64,000 nt of DNA from CAZGEA01 sp964524515 (GCA_964524515.1 CAZGEA010000003.1:1-64000), one strand, 5' to 3'. Counted from the stretch's first letter, positions 8,960-18,705 are shown. Made by a program: numbers and translations. The notes: a model not told the origin generated them from the letters alone.

Positions 8960-11485
8960 TTATCTAATTTGCAAAGTGTCTTCTTCAAAAACAATTCCAT
9001 TTGGTTCAATAATAACTTTTTTGGATCCCCTCTCGAGTACTCCAGAATTCCATGCTTCAAGCCCCATTTCATTTGCAACTTTAACAACACCATTTGCATG
9101 ATCTTCAGGGACAATAAAAGCATATCCTACTCCCATATTAAATGTTGAATACATTTCCTGTGTTGAAATCTGCCCAATCTGCTGCATAAAAGTAAACTCT
9201 TCTTGAGGATTTGGAATTGACTGTATTCTGTAGGTAAATGGTGTTTTAGCTCTCATGATTTTTCGAAATCCATGCCCTGTCATGTTCACTGCATAATTTA
9301 TTTGTGCACCTTGTTTAAATAATTCCCTCTGGAGTTGTGCATACATAATAGTAGGTTTCAAAATCGCATTACCAAAAGATTCACCATTTGGCATCAATTC
9401 ATCATATCCATTTGGCAACATTTCAGTTGCAATTTTCCGAGCCAAAGATAGACCATTTGCATGAACTCCACCGCTTTGAATAAAAACAATACGATTTCCA
9501 ACAGATAAATATTTACCAATTGTAGGGGTATTAGGTGATCTAATAACTCCAAATCCAGATCCAGATAATTCAATCGTATCCGGATAAACCACACCATTCA
9601 ATATTGAAGTCTCACCAGGTCCATATATCGCACCAATCACATCACAAGCTTTAGCCCACCCAGAGTACAAATTTGTATTTCTCATTTGATCATTAAAAAA
9701 ACTAGAATCCCCTGCCGCCCAATGGGGACAAATGATAACCGGTTCCGCGCCAACTGCCACCAAATCATTTGCAATTGAAGCAACTGTATCCCATGCCAAT
9801 GCTTCCTCATAGTTATCTGGACGAACCATATCTTCGACATACCCCCAAGATCCACGATCCGGATAAATTATTTTTCCAGGTGGTTCACGCTTTTCAAGAT
9901 GTCTCATCACAAGCCCTTTAGTTCCCAATCCTTCAGAAACAAACGCACCAGTAAAAGCTCCCATGTTTACTAAAAATGCAGATTCACCTCTGGACTCGGG
10001 AATTGTAGAAAATCCAAAATGTTTTGCAACTTCATCAGTTGTACTTGCACGCTGTGAAGCAAGCCGCTTCAACTGATCAACCGGATCATAATTAACCACC
10101 GAATCATACCGAAGTTTTTTATTAGCTTTCACTTCAGTTGTTTTCCCAATATCCTCTCTCATTTGCATTCCATCAAAATGAATTCCATTTTCACCAATTG
10201 CCTCATAAACTCTACCTATCAAATTCTCTAATCCATTTTCGTCAGCCGTAAATGCTGTGCTAATCTCAGTTGCACGAACTCCCAAAACTCGTCCCCCATT
10301 TGTAACAATATTTCCTTTTGCATCTCTTTTGGTTCCAGAGTGCACAACTTCAATTCCACTTGGCAATTTTTCAAGCCCATAAACAATATCACCTTTGTGG
10401 GAAGTTGCAGGGTATCCATTTGATGCCAATATTGCCAAAACAGAAGCACCCTCATTTACTCCAATTGAAATTCCATGTTTGCGATCAAACTTCAAATCAC
10501 CATTACTCACTATTGTTTGAAAAAGAGCTGGCAACCCTTGTTTCAAAAGTGGCAATTGAACTTGAGTTTCCGGGTCTCCCATTCTCGCATTTATTTCAAT
10601 TAATTTTGGTCCGCTTTGTGTAAGCATTACACCAGCATACAAAACTCCAACATAATCTTTTCCAATTCCACGCATTCCATTTATTATCGGCATAATAATT
10701 TCTTTTTCAATTCGCTTTGAAATTTCAGGTGTTACAAAAGGATTTGGTGCAATTGCCCCCATTCCTCCAGTATTTTTTCCATTCAATAATTTGTAATCAA
10801 GGGCTGGAGTAAAAGGAACAAAAGTTTCTCCATCAGATAAACCAATATAAGAAACTTCACGTCCTACTAACTTTTCTTCAATCAAAATCCTATCCGCCGA
10901 GGACCCGAAACTTTCTTTTGCAATTTTAATAGCATCAAATAATTCTTCTTGACTCGAGCACACTGTAACTCCCTTTCCAAGAGCTGGTCCTGCAACTTTC
11001 ACAACACCTTCTTGTAAATTGTATCCTGTAACAAATGCCAAAGCCTCCATCGTATCAGAAAAATATGCATACTTAGGCTGTGGCACTCCCCACTGACTAC
11101 ACATCTCACGCGCATATGTTTTATCAAGTTCCAAAATTGCCCGATCAATTGGAGGTGCAATTGCTGGAATTCCTTCCTTTTGCAAAATGTCCCCAATTCC
11201 TTGTTTTAACCATTCTTCTGATCCAATAAAAGCAACAGAAACATTTTCTCGTTTTGCAATATCCACAATATCAGCTACATCATTATGAGGTAAATCTACA
11301 TTCAAAATTTCATGATCCTTGTCGTGAGGTATTAATTCAGTTCCAGCATTACCTTGAGCAATCATTATTTTAGGGATATAACCCAACTTTGCATATTCTT
11401 GAGCAACTGCTTGCTCACGCCCTCCACCGCCAACTATCAATACATTTTTTCTCGTAAAATCATAAATCCTTTCTCTCTCAGGCAT
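8960..11485 (-). CDS. purD: GAR synthetase - AIR synthetase fusion (PurD-PurM)
   Basis: Residues 14 to about 440 are PurD, an ATP-grasp enzyme: VLIVGGGGREQA near the N-terminus, NTGGMG (238-243) and EINARMGDPE (about 297-306). After a short linker, residues about 458-841 are PurM: GLGTKG (519-524), GPGETS, GGVHANGLS and TFNMGVG in family order. The PurM half is divergent, with CPHWAAGD and NMTGHGFRK where standard enzymes differ. Eukaryotic GART joins PurD, PurM and PurN; here purN is the next gene upstream and overlaps by 8 bases. The protein catalyses steps two and five of the pathway. The fusion is continuous, with no stop or frameshift. Confidence 0.94.
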   Translation of the reverse strand: MPERERIYDFTRKNVLIVGGGGREQAVAQEYAKLGYIPKIMIAQGNAGTELIPHDKDHEILNVDLPHNDVADIVDIAKRENVSVAFIGSEEWLKQGIGDILQKEGIPAIAPPIDRAILELDKTYAREMCSQWGVPQPKYAYFSDTMEALAFVTGYNLQEGVVKVAGPALGKGVTVCSSQEELFDAIKIAKESFGSSADRILIEEKLVGREVSYIGLSDGETFVPFTPALDYKLLNGKNTGGMGAIAPNPFVTPEISKRIEKEIIMPIINGMRGIGKDYVGVLYAGVMLTQSGPKLIEINARMGDPETQVQLPLLKQGLPALFQTIVSNGDLKFDRKHGISIGVNEGASVLAILASNGYPATSHKGDIVYGLEKLPSGIEVVHSGTKRDAKGNIVTNGGRVLGVRATEISTAFTADENGLENLIGRVYEAIGENGIHFDGMQMREDIGKTTEVKANKKLRYDSVVNYDPVDQLKRLASQRASTTDEVAKHFGFSTIPESRGESAFLVNMGAFTGAFVSEGLGTKGLVMRHLEKREPPGKIIYPDRGSWGYVEDMVRPDNYEEALAWDTVASIANDLVAVGAEPVIICPHWAAGDSSFFNDQMRNTNLYSGWAKACDVIGAIYGPGETSILNGVVYPDTIELSGSGFGVIRSPNTPTIGKYLSVGNRIVFIQSGGVHANGLSLARKIATEMLPNGYDELMPNGESFGNAILKPTIMYAQLQRELFKQGAQINYAVNMTGHGFRKIMRAKTPFTYRIQSIPNPQEEFTFMQQIGQISTQEMYSTFNMGVGYAFIVPEDHANGVVKVANEMGLEAWNSGVLERGSKKVIIEPNGIVFEEDTLQIR

Positions 11486-12173
11486 TGTTCAAATCCTCCA
11501 ATTTTTTAGCAATCGCGAGAGGCAATACTTGATATTCTGCCTCATGAATTCTTTTTTCCCAATCTTCAATATTATCGCGATCACTTCTATAAACTTCTCT
11601 CTGCAAAATAATTGGTCCAGTATCAAATTGCATCCCCGGTAACACCTCATGCACAGTAACTCCAGAAACTTTCAAATTCATACCAAATGCATCGACAATT
11701 GCGTGTGCTCCACGAATAACTGGAATTGTCCCAATTGTAGTTTCAACAAAATAATCAGCATTTTGTGTTAAAAGTGCTGGATGCAAATTAATTACAGAAA
11801 CATTTTGCTTTTGCATTTCTTCCAAAAATGGATCTTTTAATATCATCATCCAACCAGCCAACACCACTAAATCTGGTTTTCGTTTGTTAATCTCATCAAC
11901 TAATTCTTGTTCAAATTGCGCACGCTCTATTGAATCTCTTCTTCGTCTTCCAATAGACGAAACAACAATCTCCTCAATCCCATGGTTTCTTGCACGTATT
12001 AATGCCCCAGCTTCTGGATTATCAGAAAGTAATCCAACAATTTGAGCATTTAATTTTCCAGATTCAACACCATTAATTATTTCTTGAAAATTAGTGCCTC
12101 CCCCTGATGCCATAACCAAAACTCTATTTTTTCTTGAAACTTTTTCTTCATCAAAAATTCTCTCTGGTGTCAT
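11478..12173 (-). CDS. purN: GAR transformylase PurN
   Basis: A 231-residue formyltetrahydrofolate-dependent transformylase for step three. GGGTNF is at 24-29, and the catalytic triad equivalents are Asn129 and His131 in INLHPALL and Asp184 in QFDTGP. It is slightly longer than the usual 210 residues because of an N-terminal extension of about 15. It overlaps purF by 4 bases upstream and the purD-purM gene by 8 bases downstream, indicating translational coupling. Confidence 0.96.
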   Translation of the reverse strand: MTPERIFDEEKVSRKNRVLVMASGGGTNFQEIINGVESGKLNAQIVGLLSDNPEAGALIRARNHGIEEIVVSSIGRRRRDSIERAQFEQELVDEINKRKPDLVVLAGWMMILKDPFLEEMQKQNVSVINLHPALLTQNADYFVETTIGTIPVIRGAHAIVDAFGMNLKVSGVTVHEVLPGMQFDTGPIILQREVYRSDRDNIEDWEKRIHEAEYQVLPLAIAKKLEDLNNA

Positions 12174-13684
12174 AAAACTGCCTCCCCACGTTTACCAATC
12201 GGATGTTTATGTCCATACATACAACCCATACAAAATCCATTATTAGGCTTATTAATTTTTATTGCACCAGTTGCTCTAATTAATCCCTCATCTGAGATAA
12301 AAGCTAATCCTTTTATTCCCAAATCTTGTCTAATATTTTCAACCAAATCAAAATAATTTTTACTTTTAGCCGCGTTGCGAGTTGCAATCAACTCATCTTT
12401 AGTTTTGGTGTTTATTCCCAAATAACACGAATCATCAATTGGTGGGCAAAAAATTAAATAATAAACTGAAGCCACACCACATTCGTGAACTAAAAACCTA
12501 GCTACAGCTTCAGAAACATTTCCTCGAACAATAGAATCATCACCCAAAGCTACATTTAATCCAAACAAATTTTCCATATCAAAATTAAAATGTTCAGTGA
12601 CAATTTTATATATTTGATTTATTTGTGGCTCCATAAAAGTTCTCTTTTCGGATTCAACTGAATCTTTATCAGTAATCCATTGTCGATATGGTAATCCAAG
12701 AGTATCAGCATATCCTTTGGCACCAGGTATTCCAGTTCCAGGAATTCCAATTACTACATCAATTTGATGAGAAGTTAACGGATATTCTTGGGCTAATATT
12801 TGTCCACATCGATATCTCATTTGTTCTATTGTTATCGAATTGTTTACTTCCTGGTTATCTGATCGAGGAATAAAAACTTTACTTTCTTCATTCATAATAT
12901 AAACATTTTCAAACATGCAATTAGCAGCATTTGTAGACAAATCAGGCATCTGGCTTCTATTTATCTGTTTACTTCCTTTGTCCAAACGCAAAAGTTGACT
13001 AGGCATGACTTCCAATATTTCATTAAAACCCATTTCATTCAAAGCAACGGTCTCAGAAGCTGCTGCCCAAACAACTTCCCTATTATCATTTTCTCTCTGA
13101 GCATAATATAAAGGCCGAATCCCTTCTCGTGACAAAAACATAGATTCAGATGTGCTAATAATCAAACTCCAGGCACCTTTTTCAGATGATAATGCATTGG
13201 AAATTCTCTCCTCCCACGTAACCCCTGGCGTATTTGCCAATCTCTGAACAAACAACAAAGTATCACTTTTATCTTGATTTATTTCAGCAGGATTTCTTAC
13301 AAACTGTCCGTTATGTGAAACCAAAAACAATTCATTATCAGCACAATGTCTGGCAACAAATGGTTGTACATTTTCAGGATTATAATCCCCACTTGTTCCA
13401 TAACGAGTCTGAAGCTGTTCACTATAAAATCCAATATCTGATAATTTTTCTAAAATCGTGTTACTAAATACTTCATTTATTGTTCCTTGTCCTTTATGAA
13501 TAACCAAAGTTCCATCACTTCTTAAACCAACCAATCCAGCGCCATCATAGCCTCTCGTCTGCAATTTCCCAAGTCCATCAACTCCAGCTTTTATATTCAC
13601 CGAATCAGTGGGTGACAAAATCCCCAAAATTCCACAATGGTCATAAAGTGGCAATCTCTCTCCAGTTAATAATTCAATGCTCAT
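12170..13684 (-). CDS. purF: Amidophosphoribosyltransferase PurF
   Basis: First enzyme of purine synthesis, making phosphoribosylamine from PRPP and glutamine. With the ATG at 13684 the protein has 504 residues and Cys17 in DHCGILG is the expected N-terminal nucleophile after removal of a 16-residue propeptide. The PRPP loop reads GDDSIVRGNVS and the C-terminal Cys-rich segment is FCMGCMYGHKHP. An upstream in-frame ATG at 13720 would translate through a terminator hairpin, so I prefer 13684. The gene heads the operon purF-purN-purDM-purSL-purQ-purCE. Confidence 0.93.
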   Translation of the reverse strand: MSIELLTGERLPLYDHCGILGILSPTDSVNIKAGVDGLGKLQTRGYDGAGLVGLRSDGTLVIHKGQGTINEVFSNTILEKLSDIGFYSEQLQTRYGTSGDYNPENVQPFVARHCADNELFLVSHNGQFVRNPAEINQDKSDTLLFVQRLANTPGVTWEERISNALSSEKGAWSLIISTSESMFLSREGIRPLYYAQRENDNREVVWAAASETVALNEMGFNEILEVMPSQLLRLDKGSKQINRSQMPDLSTNAANCMFENVYIMNEESKVFIPRSDNQEVNNSITIEQMRYRCGQILAQEYPLTSHQIDVVIGIPGTGIPGAKGYADTLGLPYRQWITDKDSVESEKRTFMEPQINQIYKIVTEHFNFDMENLFGLNVALGDDSIVRGNVSEAVARFLVHECGVASVYYLIFCPPIDDSCYLGINTKTKDELIATRNAAKSKNYFDLVENIRQDLGIKGLAFISDEGLIRATGAIKINKPNNGFCMGCMYGHKHPIGKRGEAVL

Positions 13685-13691
13685 ATAAATG

Positions 13692-13712
13692 AAAAAGCCC
13701 GCTTTCGCGGGT
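13692..13712 (-). terminator. Terminator or attenuator just before purF
   Basis: On the minus strand CCCGC-GAAA-GCGGG is followed by TTTTT, a compact intrinsic terminator ending only seven bases before the purF ATG. A second hairpin (AATACTT/AAGTATT, 13724-13743) precedes it in the same leader. Its position suggests attenuation of the purine operon, though it could instead end read-through from lon, whose stop is about 330 bases upstream. Confidence 0.6.
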
Positions 13713-13826
13713 CTGTACAAATCAATACTTATTTAAAAGTATTAAAAAATATTTTAATCGGTTTAGCTCTCTTCACTCAAACAACTTATCAAACTAATTA
13801 TAGGTCGGTCAATAGTGAAAATATGT

Positions 13827-13832
13827 TATATT
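13827..13832 (+). promoter_or_regulatory. Extended -10 of a leaderless small gene
   Basis: TG-T-TATATT ends six bases before the ATG at 13839, so transcription should begin at or next to the start codon. Confidence 0.55.
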
Positions 13833-13838
13833 TGTTTT

Positions 13839-14048
13839 ATGTCTTGCGAAATACTAAACGAAAATAATGAAATTGATAATCAAAACCCACAAACAAAGCT
13901 TGAAAATCAAATTATAAAAGCAATTAACGAAGGACTAACTCCTGCAGAAATTCTATTTCAAATCCAAAAAACTATTTCACAAATTTATCCTCAAGCCGAT
14001 GGAGCATACAGAGCTGGAATTGAATCAGAAACACCTGACAATTTTTAA
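13839..14048 (+). CDS. Small acidic protein of unknown function
   Basis: A 69-residue protein, rich in Glu, Gln and Asn, predicted helical, with no membrane segment and no family I recognise. The ATG at 13839 is preferred over a GTG at 13815 because an extended -10 lies exactly six bases before it, as for several other genes in this window. It converges on lon and the two stop codons overlap by four bases. Confidence 0.5.
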   Translation: MSCEILNENNEIDNQNPQTKLENQIIKAINEGLTPAEILFQIQKTISQIYPQADGAYRAGIESETPDNF

Positions 14049-16459
14049 GCTGAAGTAAAAACAGATGTTGGAATTCGCTCTGAATGTTTAACTGATCCTT
14101 TAGGTGGCCAAGAAACTAGTGCAACAGATAATGCATCTTCAACTTCTTCAGCAAAAACAAATTTAATATCTTTTTTAACATTCTCTGGAACTTCCTCCAT
14201 ATCTTTTTCATTTTCAGAAGGCAAAATTATGGTCTTAAGTCCAGCACGATGTCCTGCAATAACTTTCTCCTTTACTCCACCAATTTCAGTAACACGGCCT
14301 CGAAGTGTAACTTCACCAGTCATTCCTACATCACGCTTTATAGCAATTCTTGTAAATGCAGAAGTAAGTGCAGTTGTCATTGCAACTCCAGCAGAAGGTC
14401 CATCTTTTGGTGTTGCACCTTCAGGTACATGAATATGAACATCAGTTTTCTGAGCCAATGTTGGATCAATTCCCAATAAATCCCAATGAGCTTTTACCCA
14501 AGTCAAAGCCGCCTTTGCACTTTCCTTCATAACTCCACCCAATTGCCCTGTAAGTGTTAATTTTCCAGTCCCTGGCATTAAAGCAACTTCAATAAATAAT
14601 ATTTCTCCTCCTACTGAAGTAACAGATAATCCAGTTACAATTCCAACTTCATCAGTTTTTTCAGTAATCAAAGATGTGAACTTTCGAGGGCCTAAATACT
14701 TTCGCACATTTTCAGCCGATATTTCCTTAGGAAATTCCTTTCCTTCAGCAACCAATCTTGCAACTTTACGGCATACCTCAGCCATATTTCGCTCCAAATT
14801 ACGCACTCCAGATTCTCTTGTATACTTTTGAATCACTTCACGAAGTGCACTATCGGAAATTTTAATTTTTTTATCATTTATTCCATGAAGCTTCATTTGT
14901 TTTTCCCACAAATAATTCTTTGCAATATGAAACTTTTCATCCTCAATATATCCAGCAAATCTAATTACTTCCATTCTATCGCGAAGGGCTGCAGGAATAT
15001 TCTCCAACACATTTCCAGTGGCAATAAAAATAACTTGCGATAAATCAAACGGAACTTCCAAATAATGATCAGAAAATTCTTTGTTTTGTTCTGGATCAAG
15101 GGCTTCCAATAATGCAGAGCTTGGATCTCCACGAAAATCACTTCCCAATTTATCAATTTCATCAAGCATAAATACAGGATTTTTTACACCAGAATTTTTG
15201 ATTCCTTGAATAATTCTTCCAGGCATTGCTCCAACATATGTTCGTCTGTGTCCTCTAATTTCAGCTTCATCTCGAACACCACCCAGTGAAACTCTAACAA
15301 ATTTTCTCCCCAATGAACGAGCTATTGATTTTCCAATCGAAGTTTTACCAACTCCAGGAGGTCCAATAAAACAAAGGATAGTAGGGTGGGCATCTTGATT
15401 TTTCTTATCACCAGAATTTTTAAGTTGCATTACTGCCAAATATTCCAAAATTCTCTGTTTTACTTTTTCAATTCCATAATGATCACCATTTAATACTTTT
15501 TCAGCTTGATCAAAAGAAACATTATTAGAATTAGTGCTAGTCCATGGCATCTCAGCCAACCATTCCAAATAATTTCTAATATAAGCACCCTCTGGATTAT
15601 GAGGAGACATTTGCTTTAATCTCTTAAATTCTTTCAATGCCTTTTCATTAACCTCTTTTGGCATTTTTGCTTTTTTAATTTTACGATCCAAGTCAGATAA
15701 ATCATCAACTCCTCCTTCTTCATCTTCTTCACCTAATTCTTGCCTTATTGCCTTCATTCGCTCTCGAAGCATTGCTTTTCTCATTTGATCTTCAAATCTC
15801 TTTTGAGTTTTAACAGAAATTGTTCGCTCGATATCCAAAACATTTACTTCATGAGTCAGGTAATCAATAACTTTAGTTAATCTTTCACGAACAGATAAAG
15901 CTTCAAGTATTTTTTGCTTTTCTTTTGTTTTAATTGAAGTCAAAGTAGAAGCAATCGAATCAGCCAATTCATGTGGCCCTACTTGTCCTGATAAAATTCT
16001 CATCACCAAAGTAACCTCTGCTGCTTTTCCCAAATTAATAGCTTTCTTAAAAATTTCGGTTAACTTATTTGATAAAGCTGTCACGTCATCACCGGTCGAA
16101 TCCAAATCCGCTACTTCAGATACTTTTGCAATTAAATAAGGCTCTTGGGATACTGCTTCAACCAAACTAATTCTAGCCTGGCCTTTAATCATTGCATGAA
16201 GTTCACCTTCAGTAGACATCATTTGAGTAATTGTGGCAATTGTTCCAATTTTATGAAGATCTTCAATTCCAGGATCAGGATTTGTTGATTCCTTTTGAGT
16301 AAATATTGCAACAACTCGATCTTCTTGAAATGCAGCATTAACGGCCGCTACTGATTTTGTTCTTCCAAAAGATAAAATTGTATCAGTGTAAGGAAATACA
16401 ACTGATCCGCGAATCGCAACAATTGGTACAGTTCGAAGTTGTGTAATTGAATTTTCCAT
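14045..16459 (-). CDS. lon: ATP-dependent protease Lon
   Basis: An 804-residue LonA protease that degrades damaged and regulatory proteins in the cytoplasm. The N-terminal substrate-binding domain covers about 8-200, followed by a coiled segment and the AAA+ domain with Walker A GPPGVGKT (366-373) and Walker B MLDEID (431-436). The C-terminal serine protease domain contains PKDGPSAG (684-691) with Ser689 and Lys732 as the expected catalytic dyad. No transmembrane segment is present, so this is the bacterial LonA form and not archaeal LonB. Confidence 0.98.
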   Translation of the reverse strand: MENSITQLRTVPIVAIRGSVVFPYTDTILSFGRTKSVAAVNAAFQEDRVVAIFTQKESTNPDPGIEDLHKIGTIATITQMMSTEGELHAMIKGQARISLVEAVSQEPYLIAKVSEVADLDSTGDDVTALSNKLTEIFKKAINLGKAAEVTLVMRILSGQVGPHELADSIASTLTSIKTKEKQKILEALSVRERLTKVIDYLTHEVNVLDIERTISVKTQKRFEDQMRKAMLRERMKAIRQELGEEDEEGGVDDLSDLDRKIKKAKMPKEVNEKALKEFKRLKQMSPHNPEGAYIRNYLEWLAEMPWTSTNSNNVSFDQAEKVLNGDHYGIEKVKQRILEYLAVMQLKNSGDKKNQDAHPTILCFIGPPGVGKTSIGKSIARSLGRKFVRVSLGGVRDEAEIRGHRRTYVGAMPGRIIQGIKNSGVKNPVFMLDEIDKLGSDFRGDPSSALLEALDPEQNKEFSDHYLEVPFDLSQVIFIATGNVLENIPAALRDRMEVIRFAGYIEDEKFHIAKNYLWEKQMKLHGINDKKIKISDSALREVIQKYTRESGVRNLERNMAEVCRKVARLVAEGKEFPKEISAENVRKYLGPRKFTSLITEKTDEVGIVTGLSVTSVGGEILFIEVALMPGTGKLTLTGQLGGVMKESAKAALTWVKAHWDLLGIDPTLAQKTDVHIHVPEGATPKDGPSAGVAMTTALTSAFTRIAIKRDVGMTGEVTLRGRVTEIGGVKEKVIAGHRAGLKTIILPSENEKDMEEVPENVKKDIKFVFAEEVEDALSVALVSWPPKGSVKHSERIPTSVFTSA

Positions 16460-16489
16460 TTAATTATTAGCAGTCTAACAATATGAGTG

Positions 16490-16978
16490 CTATCTGTCAA
16501 CCCTCTTTCTAGATTTAGTTTTAACAAAAGGATAAGGAATATGAATTCTATCAACCAAAAGTGAAGTCATTGTTCCAACAATTGCTCCAATTGCCACATC
16601 AGTTGGATAATGAACATTCGCAAATACTCTTCCAAAACCAATTAATGATGCACAAATCAATAAAAATAATCCAAGTTTTTTTTGGTGAAATGCTACAGTT
16701 GTAGCAAGTGTAAAAGCAAGTGCAGTATGAAATGATGGCAAACTTGATGAAATTTGAGAAAGCCCTGCAAGGGCAGGTGTATTTAATGCAACATATGGCC
16801 TTGGAACACCAGACATTTCTTTAAGTAAAAGAGACAAAAAAGCAGTAACACCAGATGCAAAAATTACATGAAGAGCTTCTTCTCGACTTTTCTCAACAAA
16901 CCACAAATAAGAAAGCACAGCAAAATACAAAATAAAAACACCATAAGTATTTAAAAAATAAATTATTATATTATTCAT
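16490..16978 (-). CDS. PAP2-family membrane phosphatase
   Basis: A 162-residue protein with about five hydrophobic helices and the phosphatidic acid phosphatase type 2 motifs KEMSGVPRP, PSFH (usually PSGH) and GRVFANVHYPTD. Family members dephosphorylate undecaprenyl pyrophosphate or lipid phosphates at the outer face of the membrane. The ATG at 16978 overlaps the last codons of the L,D-transpeptidase gene by eight bases. Coupling with a peptidoglycan enzyme and the presence of UppP and DgkA nearby point to lipid-carrier recycling. A longer upstream start would add a polar stretch unlike the family. Confidence 0.85.
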   Translation of the reverse strand: MNNIIIYFLNTYGVFILYFAVLSYLWFVEKSREEALHVIFASGVTAFLSLLLKEMSGVPRPYVALNTPALAGLSQISSSLPSFHTALAFTLATTVAFHQKKLGLFLLICASLIGFGRVFANVHYPTDVAIGAIVGTMTSLLVDRIHIPYPFVKTKSRKRVDR

Positions 16979-17645
16979 GAATAACAACTTTTGTTCCCGG
17001 GTTATCAGCTGAGGCAAACACTGATTTTTTACCTTGAGGCAAAATGGGATTTGCCCACTCATATATTTGCCCAGCAACAGAAGTTGGTAAATTCACACAT
17101 CCGTGGCTATGAACTTTCCCAAAATCATTATGCCAATAAGTTCCATGAAGTCCATATCCTAAATATTTTGGCGTTGAATCACTTTCAAAAAACATTGTAA
17201 ATGGAACGTTTGGAAGATTGTAATAATACCTTCCCTCTCCTCCCTCCATCTTTACATATCGCAATTTCGCCCAAATCCTAAACTCACCTTTTGGTGTTGG
17301 AGTTCCAGGTAGACCACTTGAAATTAAACTTTCCAAATGAAGTTTACTTCCATCCCAAGCTCTTATTTTCTGCTCAGACAAATCAACTTCAATCCACTTA
17401 TCATTTGGTTCTGCAACTCCCAAAACTTGAGTTTGTGAATCAGTAATCGAAGAATCAGTTAAATATGAGGTTTCATTAACTGGAATTCCATTGTAGTAAG
17501 CCAATCCAGGCTCAGTCCATAAACCACTTAAATTACCAGTACCACAGGCAATATCACTTTTTGTCTCCACTGGCTTAAAAGATTTTACAGCCACAAAAAC
17601 TGATATAGCAACGAATAATATTGTAATTGGCAGCCAAAATTTCAT
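16971..17645 (-). CDS. L,D-transpeptidase (YkuD domain), membrane anchored
   Basis: The 224-residue protein has an N-terminal anchor (about 3-21), a spacer and a YkuD catalytic domain from about 84. His167 and the motif SHGCVN (180-185) with nucleophile Cys183 are intact. The enzyme forms 3-3 peptidoglycan cross-links or attaches proteins to the wall, outside the membrane. Active-site conservation argues for function. It is followed by the overlapping PAP2 phosphatase gene. Confidence 0.93.
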   Translation of the reverse strand: MKFWLPITILFVAISVFVAVKSFKPVETKSDIACGTGNLSGLWTEPGLAYYNGIPVNETSYLTDSSITDSQTQVLGVAEPNDKWIEVDLSEQKIRAWDGSKLHLESLISSGLPGTPTPKGEFRIWAKLRYVKMEGGEGRYYYNLPNVPFTMFFESDSTPKYLGYGLHGTYWHNDFGKVHSHGCVNLPTSVAGQIYEWANPILPQGKKSVFASADNPGTKVVIHE

Positions 17646-17692
17646 TTAACAATTCATAGTATCATAAAAATGCTATTATTTAGAAAGAATAT

Positions 17693-18085
17693 ATGAGTAG
17701 AATCAATTCATTAACAAAAAGTTTTAACTATGCAGTTGATGGGTACAAAGAAGCCTTCACTAATGAGCCAAATTTTAGAATTCATATCATAGTTGCAATT
17801 TTCGTTATACTTCTAGGAATTCTTTTACAAATTTCAAAAATAGAATGGATAATAATGTTTGGAACAATCTCAGCAGTTATTGTGTTGGAATTAATCAACA
17901 CCTCAATAGAAAAAGTAGTTGATTTAGCCTCTCCAAAATTTCACCCTAAAGCTAAAATTGCCAAAGATGTATCAGCAGCCGCAGTATTAACTTCAGCAAT
18001 TGCATCTGTTGCAATTGGTTTAATTATTTTCTTTCCTAAGATTTGGCCATTTTTCTTGTTTTTTCTTCAAATTCCAAAATACTAA
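17693..18085 (+). CDS. dgkA: Diacylglycerol / undecaprenol kinase
   Basis: A 130-residue integral membrane kinase with three hydrophobic helices. ELINTSIEKVVDL and HPKAKIAKDVSAAAVL are the conserved active-site stretches of the DgkA family. In Gram-positive-type cells the preferred substrate is undecaprenol, which fits the nearby UppP and PAP2 genes. Its 3' end overlaps the convergent truB by 50 bases. Confidence 0.93.
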   Translation: MSRINSLTKSFNYAVDGYKEAFTNEPNFRIHIIVAIFVILLGILLQISKIEWIIMFGTISAVIVLELINTSIEKVVDLASPKFHPKAKIAKDVSAAAVLTSAIASVAIGLIIFFPKIWPFFLFFLQIPKY

Positions 18086-18698
18086 GAGCATCTTTTAATT
18101 CATATTCTCCAATTTTTTCTCTTCGCAAATTATTCAAATACCCATAAGTTCCCAATTCGTTTCCTATGTCTCGAGCAAGTGATCTAATATAAGTACCTGA
18201 AGAAACTTCAACTCTAAAAACTAATTTGGGATATAAATAAAAAACGTCATATATTTTATGTATTACAACTTGGCGAGATTTCATTTGAACGATTCCTCCC
18301 GCGCGAGCAATATCATATGCCTTTCGACCATTCATTTTAATAGCAGAATAAATTGGTGGAATTTGCTCCATCTCGCCTACAAATTTACTCAATACTTCAT
18401 TAATTTGATCTTGAGTTGGAATAATATTTTTATTTTCTGAAACAATTTTACCTTCAATATCATCAGTATCACGCTTTTCTCCTAATATAATTTCTGTTAA
18501 ATAAATCTTAGTTGTATTTTTCGATATATCACCCAATTTTGGAGTATCTTCTCGTCCAATCGCCACAATCAAAAGTCCAGTAGCATTTGGATCAAGTGTT
18601 CCTCCATGCCCCACACGTTTTATGCCTGTTATTTTACGTACTTTAGAAACCACATCAAAAGAAGTAACACCTTTTTCCTTATCAATCAAAACAATCAT
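18036..18698 (-). CDS. truB: tRNA pseudouridine-55 synthase TruB, minimal form
   Basis: The 220-residue protein is the catalytic core only. The expected Asp lies in GGTLDPNATG near residue 37, and KMNGRKAYDIAR and GTYIRSLARDIG match later conserved blocks. Bacterial TruB usually has a further C-terminal domain of 60-90 residues, absent here. It forms the universal T-loop pseudouridine. It starts seven bases after the sod stop codon, so the two are probably co-transcribed. Confidence 0.95.
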   Translation of the reverse strand: MIVLIDKEKGVTSFDVVSKVRKITGIKRVGHGGTLDPNATGLLIVAIGREDTPKLGDISKNTTKIYLTEIILGEKRDTDDIEGKIVSENKNIIPTQDQINEVLSKFVGEMEQIPPIYSAIKMNGRKAYDIARAGGIVQMKSRQVVIHKIYDVFYLYPKLVFRVEVSSGTYIRSLARDIGNELGTYGYLNNLRREKIGEYELKDALSILEFEEKTRKMAKS

Positions 18699-18705
18699 TT
18701 GAAGT

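Noticed and set aside
13685..13720. A 12-residue N-terminal extension of PurF
   Set aside because: The added codons lie within the leader hairpin, and the ATG at 13684 gives a normal propeptide before the catalytic Cys.
13692..13800. Known riboswitch upstream of purF
   Set aside because: I compared the leader with the purine, PRPP/ppGpp and ZTP riboswitch consensus as remembered and saw no match.
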